Source: an uncultured Eubacteriales bacterium
GTDB lineage: Bacteria; Bacillota; Clostridia; Oscillospirales; CAG-272
NCBI GenBank assembly: GCA_934393265.1
Contig: CAKRQL010000005.1
Coordinates: 1 to 64,000 of the forward strand
DNA length: 64,000 bases
Direction: 5' to 3'
The stretch's first letter is position 1. Each line of letters starts with the position of its first letter. The translations under genes and the position numbers were made by a program. The notes under the pieces were generated by a model. That model ran no database searches, had not been told where the DNA came from, and saw nothing but the letters and a program-made list of their open reading frames with translations. Shown here piece after piece: positions 55,760-61,445 of the stretch.

Positions 55760-56554
55760 ATGTCACTTGCAATAATCACCGGTGCGTCCAGCGGGATAGG
55801 ACGCGAATTTGCAAAGCAGCTCCATGAAACTCTCGGAATAGATGAATTCTGGTTCATTGCCCGGCGGGCAGAGCGCATGGAGGAGCTCGCACGTGACCTA
55901 TCCGTAAAGGCTAAAATAATATCAGCGGATCTCACGACAGACGCGGGGATAGAAAAGGTACGCGCCACGCTCGAGAGCGAAAAGCCGGTTGTAAGCTACC
56001 TTATAAACGCCGCAGGGTTCGGCAAATTCGGCTCATTCGAGGTTCTCGACGAGAGCGAGGTGCGCAAGATGATAGACCTCAACGTCAAGGCTCTTGTCTT
56101 AATAACCCACATGTGTATCCCCTATATGGCGAGGGGCGGCAGGATAATAGAGATGGGCAGCGGCTCCTGCTTTACCCCGCTCCCGAGCTTCAATATTTAT
56201 GCCTCGTCCAAGGCGTTCGTGCTCCATTATACCAAGGCACTGAACTATGAAATAAAGCCCTACGGACTGCGGGCTACCTGCTTCTGCCCCGGGTGGGTGG
56301 AGACCGAGTTTCTCCCGCTCGCGACGGCGGTCCCCGGCGCATACGTGCCGAAGAAAACCGAGCCGCTGCTTAAGGTCAGCGATGTCGTCCGCCGATGCAT
56401 AAAGGCGAGCGTCAAGGGCAAAACAATGTGCGTCACGAACTGGTATACGAAGCTTCAGCACGTGCTCTTCAAGCTCCTGCCGGATAAGGTGCTTACGAAC
56501 GCTTGGATGAAAATGTTAAAGAAGAACCCCGATAAGGAGAGCGACCGCGGCTGA
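55760..56554 (+). CDS. Short-chain dehydrogenase/reductase
   Basis: 264 residues, Rossmann fold. Cofactor motif GASSGIG (7-13), NAAG (near 79) and catalytic YASSK (Tyr and Lys near 152-156) with an upstream Ser are complete. The type with YINAAGFGKFGSFE is close to the oxidoreductases that act on keto-acyl or steroid-like substrates; the substrate cannot be told. AAAAGGAG precedes the ATG. A small hairpin (TTTGTAAA/TTTACAAA, 55723-55744) lies upstream. Confidence 0.87.
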   Translation: MSLAIITGASSGIGREFAKQLHETLGIDEFWFIARRAERMEELARDLSVKAKIISADLTTDAGIEKVRATLESEKPVVSYLINAAGFGKFGSFEVLDESEVRKMIDLNVKALVLITHMCIPYMARGGRIIEMGSGSCFTPLPSFNIYASSKAFVLHYTKALNYEIKPYGLRATCFCPGWVETEFLPLATAVPGAYVPKKTEPLLKVSDVVRRCIKASVKGKTMCVTNWYTKLQHVLFKLLPDKVLTNAWMKMLKKNPDKESDRG

Positions 56555-56640
56555 CGGATAAAACAGCCGGCAAAAAGCGGTAAAGCAAGCCCAAAAGCAA
56601 CCAAAGCAAGCGAAATAAAGACAAAAGCGCAGAAAAAGAC

Positions 56641-57351
56641 ATGGAAAGACAGAATTTCAAGCCCGGAGCCATGACGGCGCCCCTCCCCGCAGTGCTCGTA
56701 ACGGTCGGAGAGCCGGGGAAAGCCAACATAATAACCGTCGCATGGACGGGTATTCTCAATACGAACCCGCCGAAAACCTATGTTTCGGTGCGCCCTACCC
56801 GCCATTCGCACGATATTCTCGCGGCGGGGCGTGAATTTGTAATAAATCTCCCGACATCTCGTATGGTGCGCGAAGTGGATTATTGCGGGATTTTCACGGG
56901 TAAAAAGGTCAATAAGTTTGAAAAGTGCCATTTTACCGAGCAAAAGAGCGCAATCGTCGCACCGCCGACGATTGCCGAGTGTCCCCTCTCGCTCGAATGT
57001 CGGGTGACGGATATTATCCCCCTCGGCACGCACGACATGTTCGTCGCGGACATTGTCAATATCTCGGTCTCCCCGGAAATACTGGACGCGGACGGCAGAA
57101 TCTGTCTTGACCGCGCAGGGCTCATGGCATACTGCCACGGCGAATACTTTGAGCTCGGAAAAAAGATAGGCAAATTCGGCTTCTCGGCGACGAAAAAGAA
57201 GCCGGGCGGCAAGGCGCAGAACGGTGGTAAAGCACAGAATGGCGGTAAAGCGCAGAATGGCGGCAAGGCGCAGAATGGCGGCAGTGACGGCAAGATTACC
57301 GGAGCCGCAAGGAGCCGTGAAAATACAAGCGAAAGGAAGAAACGGAAGTGA
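56641..57351 (+). CDS. Flavin reductase-like FMN-binding protein with repeat tail
   Basis: 236 residues. The first roughly 185 form a flavin reductase domain: PLPAVLVTVGEPGKANIITV (near 15-34), YVSVRPTRHSHDIL (near 46) and FVINLPTS (near 65), with FMN-binding residues. The C-terminal tail has four tandem repeats of GGKAQN (coded by an 18-base unit from about 57206 to 57280), then a basic end. The repeat tail is unusual for the family and may vary between strains. Ribosome binding site is weak. It overlaps the XRE gene by 4 bases. Confidence 0.82.
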   Translation: MERQNFKPGAMTAPLPAVLVTVGEPGKANIITVAWTGILNTNPPKTYVSVRPTRHSHDILAAGREFVINLPTSRMVREVDYCGIFTGKKVNKFEKCHFTEQKSAIVAPPTIAECPLSLECRVTDIIPLGTHDMFVADIVNISVSPEILDADGRICLDRAGLMAYCHGEYFELGKKIGKFGFSATKKKPGGKAQNGGKAQNGGKAQNGGKAQNGGSDGKITGAARSRENTSERKKRK

Positions 57352-57743
57352 GTGACGCATGTACGGAGGCTGTGCGGGAGAAGGTTCTCGCGCTTATCGC
57401 CTCGACGTATGACAGTGACGCGGCGTTTGAGCGCGCCGCAAAGATACCGGATAAAACGGTAAATAACTGGCGGCGCGGTCGTTCTGCTTCCTTTATGCGT
57501 ATGCTCCCGGAGCTGTCGCACCTGTTCGGCACGGGAATAAGTGAGCTGCTCTCGATGCCCGTCGGCAGAGACTCCTCCGAGCTCTCGGAGGACGAAATGC
57601 ACCTCGTCCACCTATACCGCAAGTCAAGAACTATCCCGAAGCCACTGCGCGCGGCGCTCCGCGAGACTCTCGAGAGCACGATAAACCTCTATACCGAGTC
57701 GGCAAAGGTGCTCGCCCAAAAGCCCGCAAAGCCGCAGAAGTAA
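57348..57743 (+). CDS. XRE-like helix-turn-helix regulator
   Basis: 131 residues. A helix-turn-helix in residues about 10-60 (AAKIPDKTVNNWRRG is the second helix and recognition region; GTGISELLSM follows) resembles the Cro/C1 family. The rest is a helical C-terminal tail ending KPAKPQK. It starts with GTG and overlaps the flavin reductase gene by 4 bases, so it is probably coregulated with it. A terminator follows at 57821. Confidence 0.75.
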   Translation: MSDACTEAVREKVLALIASTYDSDAAFERAAKIPDKTVNNWRRGRSASFMRMLPELSHLFGTGISELLSMPVGRDSSELSEDEMHLVHLYRKSRTIPKPLRAALRETLESTINLYTESAKVLAQKPAKPQK

Positions 57744-57820
57744 AAAGCAAGCAAATAATTGCACCATAAAGCAAAGCAGCCCCGCGCCGCTTGCTTATGC
57801 GAACACAAATCAATACAGAA

Positions 57821-57863
57821 AGAGCCCCGGCGCGCTGAACGGCGCACCAGGGGCTCTTTTTCG
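57821..57863 (+). terminator. Terminator at the right end of the host-like backbone
   Basis: AGAGCCCC pairs with GGGGCTCT and is followed by TTTTTCG. It is the last host-like feature before composition changes near 57.9 kb. Confidence 0.88.
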
Positions 57864-57979
57864 CTTTCCGGGAATTATCAAAGATAAAACCCGCAAAAAT
57901 AGCGGTTTTTCGGTATTCTCGAGAGAAAAATTATTGCGTTTTTATCAAAATGCCGTTTTTTTCGTTTTTGCAATGTAAA

Positions 57980-58378
57980 TCAAATCCCAAAGAACCGCTC
58001 AAAGAAGCCCTTTAGTTTTTCTATGATTCCGCGCTTTTTCTCCGCGCGGTTCCCGCCGCCGAAGCGGGATGTGGGCGGCATCAGTTTGTCAATATCGGTG
58101 CCGGTCGTCTTAATCTCCCCGTCGCGGAAGGCGTTATCGATAAATTTACGTGTCTCGCTCTCGTTAAGCTTTTCGTCGGCAATGATGGCGGACAGCTCTT
58201 TTTCCTTTTCCTCTGCCACATAGCCGTGCCATTCGGTCAGCACGTCTTCCACGTCGTTGATGCCGGAAATGAAGGTCTCAATCAATGCCTTTTTACTGCG
58301 CAGCTCGGGGCTGGCATCAACGGCTTTCTGAATCGTGATCAGAACCTCTTTGTCTGTCCCGTGCGTATAATAGGGTGT
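57980..58378 (-). pseudogene. hsdR: C-terminal remnant of type I restriction enzyme HsdR
   Basis: The minus-strand frame ends with an HsdR-type C-terminus: SKKALIETFISGINDVED, then ADEKLNESETRKFIDNAFRD and GTDIDKLMPPTSRFGGG. Homology runs back through TPYYTHGTDKEVLITIQKAV to about 58378, where a TGA stop interrupts the frame. Only about 130 of roughly 1000 residues remain: no helicase motifs and no nuclease site. No ribosome binding site supports an internal start. It is therefore a broken gene, and no hsdM or hsdS is nearby. Its lower GC (about 47%) than the backbone marks it as acquired. Confidence 0.8.
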
Positions 58379-58559
58379 TTTTCAAGTTTTTGTGCCCTCT
58401 TTTCGGATAAATTGCGTTTCTTTTGGGTTTTATGCGAAATTTCGCGTGAGCACCTGCGGCGGAGCGGTATCACCACCCGACAAAACGCCGAAAATCCACC
58501 TTATGTGCATACTAAATCAAATGTGTGCCATTTTTGTGTCCTTTTTCTGAAAAAAGCCC

Positions 58560-58588
58560 TTGACTTTTTTCTACCGCGGTGATATAAT
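58560..58588 (+). promoter_or_regulatory. Promoter of tRNA-Pro
   Basis: TTGACT, 17 bases, TATAAT, with TGA before the -10. It is 81 bases upstream of the tRNA. Confidence 0.75.
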
Positions 58589-58669
58589 TATGCAGTGAGT
58601 TGAGAGCGGGGTTATTTTTTCGCTTCAACATGTTCAACTGACTTCCTGTAGCTTCCCGAAATGTTGTAT

Positions 58670-58745
58670 CTGGGTGTGGCGCAGTTGGTAGCGCGCTACC
58701 TTGGGGTGGTAGAGGCCGCAAGTTCAAGTCTTGTCACTCAGACCA
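58670..58745 (+). tRNA. tRNA-Pro (anticodon GGG)
   Basis: A complete cloverleaf with encoded CCA. The acceptor stem CTGGGTG pairs with CACTCAG (one G-T wobble). The D arm is GCGCAGTTGGTAGCGC. The anticodon arm is CTACC-TTGGGGT-GGTAG, with GGG at positions 34-36, reading CCC and CCU. The T arm has GTTCAAGTC. It stands between the HsdR remnant and tnpV, a normal place for island insertion. Confidence 0.93.
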
Positions 58746-58753
58746 AAATTGAG

Positions 58754-58797
58754 AAATCCGAACTTATTCTCCATAGGAGATGGGTTCGGATTTTTTG
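58754..58797 (+). terminator. Terminator after tRNA-Pro
   Basis: AAATCCGAAC pairs with GTTCGGATTT and is followed by TTTTG. The stretch from here to the tnpV start (58798-59030) has an open frame to 58939, but no start signal or family match. Confidence 0.88.
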
Positions 58798-59030
58798 TAT
58801 TCTTCGACAGCACGGAGCGTTATGTTCGGAATAAGCGGGGTGAGAGTGCAAATGAGCACTCCGACAAAGAATATACTGAACCGATGTCCGGCGAAAGCAT
58901 ACTACCCGATGATATAAAGACGGGCGGTGGCGAGGTGTGAAGATAATTCTGCGTCGGCATTGCTCCCGCGCCCCACCGTTGATCCTTTTTCAGTTGTCAC
59001 ACAAAAACAAGAGAACGAAAGGATATGAAT

Positions 59031-59384
59031 ATGAAAAATGCTATCACATACAAAAACAGGAACGGTTACCTTTATCCCCTGCTGGCACTTTCCGAAACAG
59101 AAGAAGCGCCGATCGGCAAATACGGGTGGATGTATCTTGACTATCTAAAGAAATATCGGCGAGGTACATATACTTCTCTGCTGACAAGTGGCAATCTTGG
59201 TGAAGAACTCTCCAAATTTGACGCAGAAGTGCGAAATGAAGTTGACCTCATACTTGCCCGGCTTATAGATGAACGAGGCATCACAGAAACTCTGAAAGCC
59301 GCGAACCCGCTTCGTTGGGCGCAGGAAATGAATACCGCAAAGCATGATGCAGAAGAAACTGTATTGCATGATTACCTGAAATAA
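59031..59384 (+). CDS. tnpV: TnpV transposon-associated protein
   Basis: 117 residues. The protein reads NAITYKNRNGYLYPLLALSE at the start, then PIGKYGWMYLDYLKKYR (about 33-49) and LKAANPLRWAQEMNTAKHDAEE near the C-terminus, matching TnpV proteins carried by clostridial mobilisable elements of the Tn4451/Tn4551 type. Its exact role is not established. The ATG at 59031 has AAAGGA seven bases upstream; an ATG two codons earlier is too close. The recombinase of such elements (TnpX) is not in the window. Confidence 0.88.
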   Translation: MKNAITYKNRNGYLYPLLALSETEEAPIGKYGWMYLDYLKKYRRGTYTSLLTSGNLGEELSKFDAEVRNEVDLILARLIDERGITETLKAANPLRWAQEMNTAKHDAEETVLHDYLK

Positions 59385-59391
59385 TGACAAA

Positions 59392-59425
59392 AGCAGAGGG
59401 CGGATATTCTGCCCTCTGCTCTTTT
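59392..59425 (+). terminator. Terminator after tnpV
   Basis: AGCAGAGGGC pairs with GCCCTCTGCT and is followed by CTTTTATT. Confidence 0.9.
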
Positions 59426-59447
59426 ATTAGGTATTTGCTCCTTTATG

Positions 59448-59604
59448 ATATGAAACGAAATTGAACTCTGAATCAAAAACGACACTATATGCAGACTTTT
59501 CGCTCAAGAAGGTGCCCATATCGGCTCTGTGCGAAGCCTTGAAAATCATTTTCCACTACCGGGACTTTTTCTTTGCCTACGGCGATGGAGATATTTGGGA
59601 ATGA
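59448..59604 (+). pseudogene. Possible coding remnant downstream of tnpV
   Basis: An open frame without a start codon ends in the peptide FHYRDFFFAYGDGDIWE just before its stop. It has a protein-like composition and lies between tnpV and the end of the convergent HEPN-type gene. It may be the tail of a broken mobile-element gene. I do not recognise the family. Confidence 0.35.
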
Positions 59605-59634
59605 AAACCAGATACAATACGACATCTTTAAGCA

Positions 59635-61326
59635 TTAGATTTCCGGATCATACCCTTGACAATAAACAAGTAATATCAGAAAAAATGCTTCTGCTTCTTG
59701 AATGCTGAATTGTGTGGTTGACGAAAGGCCGCTATGAAAACTACGATTTCGAAAATTCCCGCCTAATTTTCTGCATAAACGGTATTCCAATTGTTGCACC
59801 AAAGAGGGATCCAACACTTCAAGAAGTGCATTTCGAAAATAGTTTTGACGATTCCCTTTCTGCACTAACATGTTATTTATGTTTATAGTGTTGCCGTTGT
59901 GGATTGGATAAATATGTTTTCGATCTTTTATGTAAGATAAGAAACCGTTTTCAAGCTGAGGAATCAGATAGTATAATGCATCGCTAATATTTTTTCGGAG
60001 TCCAGAAAGAATCTTCTCGAATACTACTGCATATCTGTCTTTGGGAACAAACAAATTGTGAGATAGCAGATCACTAATAAAATCAGTAAAGTCTTGATCA
60101 ATTTTCAGATTATCAATAAATGGTCCCAAAGTCAGCTGACAGGAGACGACGGTGTGAAAATTATAAATGTCGGATATAATCCGTTCTTTGGTATCTTCAT
60201 CTGTCGCAACAGCAGATTCGTAGTCAATCGTTCCGTTATTATTAAAACTGATATTATTCATCTCGTATCGAGGAGAGCCTTTTCGTTTCTGGTACTCTTT
60301 TTCGGCGTTAGCAACTTCATATGGCTTGAAGTATTCCAAAAAAGCCAGAAATTGCATTGTCCCATCAGGCAGAGCTTGCATGGTTTCAATCATCTTTTTC
60401 TGGTAAGATTCTGCCTTATTTGACAGATCATCATCCAACTCAAAGGTCATTGACTTCATGTCCAAAGAACTATATAATTTCTTCTGTTCCTCCTCGCTCA
60501 TAAACTTCAGGTCTGAAAATTGGGGTGATGATTCGCTAAAGTAAGAAGCTGCCCGTTCAAGATAACGATAGCCATGAGGAGAAGTTCGGTTTGCAACTTT
60601 TTTCGCTATATCAGCATAACGCAATTTCCATTTTTCTTTTTCGTTCGAATCCTTTATATGATGGAACAAGTTATCAATAATATCAAGAGAAATTGGCTCA
60701 TCAAGGTGTTTATCAATAGTCATGTTTGCCGCCGAAATTCCTTTTTGTATCAAGGAAGGCGCGAATTTGGGAATGAACTTAGACAAATAAAACACCAACG
60801 AAAACTCAACCTCATCGGAATAGTCTTTTTGCTCAAGCAAATCTATGACAATACTTTTCATATTTTGCTTTTTCCCGTTTTGGTTAAGCAAATACAAACA
60901 CCGTTGTAGTGGCGGAATGAATTCATGCGTTTTTCCGCAATCGACAAGTTCACTGAAATTCTTGTAATATTCCTCGGCTGCCTGAAGCTTTAATTCCTTA
61001 TCTTCTTTCAAAAATCCGACAACATCAAGTATTTTGGCTCTTAATGCATGAGATTCTGTTAAGTCCAATAAAGACAAAGCAGTAGCTAAGTCTTCTTCGG
61101 AAAGATCAGAAGGTTGAATACTTCTTTTTTCTTTCAACACCATCATCGGTGAAAAGGGACATGGCTGATATAAATTCGGCTGATATATAAAACTAAAGCG
61201 ACCTTTGAGAAAATTTATGGCATCTTCTATGTTCCGAGGCATTGATACTGCCTTTGTGCGATATTTCATCAAGCCCATTGTCAAAATAGCTTTGTTTTCA
61301 TCGAAATATTGTTCTATTTTATCCAT
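59635..61326 (-). CDS. DUF4209-like protein with C-terminal HEPN-type motif, probable defence protein
   Basis: 563 residues; not firmly recognised. It is mostly helical, with no signal peptide or membrane helix. Near the C-terminus RNRSFH (Arg526 to His531) has the R-[N]-x3-H form of HEPN ribonuclease sites, set in CRKLGGNFRNRSFHSGLSS as in DUF4209-type proteins. Base composition is AT-rich (lines of 30-43% GC against about 58-60% in the backbone). It follows the Eco57I-type enzyme gene on the same strand after 119 bases, and its own weak promoter (TTGACT-19-TATGTT) may also exist in that gap. The ATG at 61326 has GAGGT six bases upstream. An RNase effector triggered by phage or restriction failure is an inference only. 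Confidence 0.5.
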   Translation of the reverse strand: MDKIEQYFDENKAILTMGLMKYRTKAVSMPRNIEDAINFLKGRFSFIYQPNLYQPCPFSPMMVLKEKRSIQPSDLSEEDLATALSLLDLTESHALRAKILDVVGFLKEDKELKLQAAEEYYKNFSELVDCGKTHEFIPPLQRCLYLLNQNGKKQNMKSIVIDLLEQKDYSDEVEFSLVFYLSKFIPKFAPSLIQKGISAANMTIDKHLDEPISLDIIDNLFHHIKDSNEKEKWKLRYADIAKKVANRTSPHGYRYLERAASYFSESSPQFSDLKFMSEEEQKKLYSSLDMKSMTFELDDDLSNKAESYQKKMIETMQALPDGTMQFLAFLEYFKPYEVANAEKEYQKRKGSPRYEMNNISFNNNGTIDYESAVATDEDTKERIISDIYNFHTVVSCQLTLGPFIDNLKIDQDFTDFISDLLSHNLFVPKDRYAVVFEKILSGLRKNISDALYYLIPQLENGFLSYIKDRKHIYPIHNGNTININNMLVQKGNRQNYFRNALLEVLDPSLVQQLEYRLCRKLGGNFRNRSFHSGLSSTTQFSIQEAEAFFLILLVYCQGYDPEI

Positions 61327-61445
61327 CAATGTACCTCATTTTTATACAACATACTAAAACGAGAAATCTTTTAGTCAACTTGATCTATTTTGCACCTATT
61401 TTTATGAGAATATCTTGCGAAAAAGCTCGTCCCAGCGGACTAAAA

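Noticed and set aside
58731..58939. 69-codon open frame overlapping the tRNA end
   Set aside because: Its start lies inside the tRNA and it crosses the tRNA terminator; no ribosome binding site and no family match. A remnant cannot be excluded.
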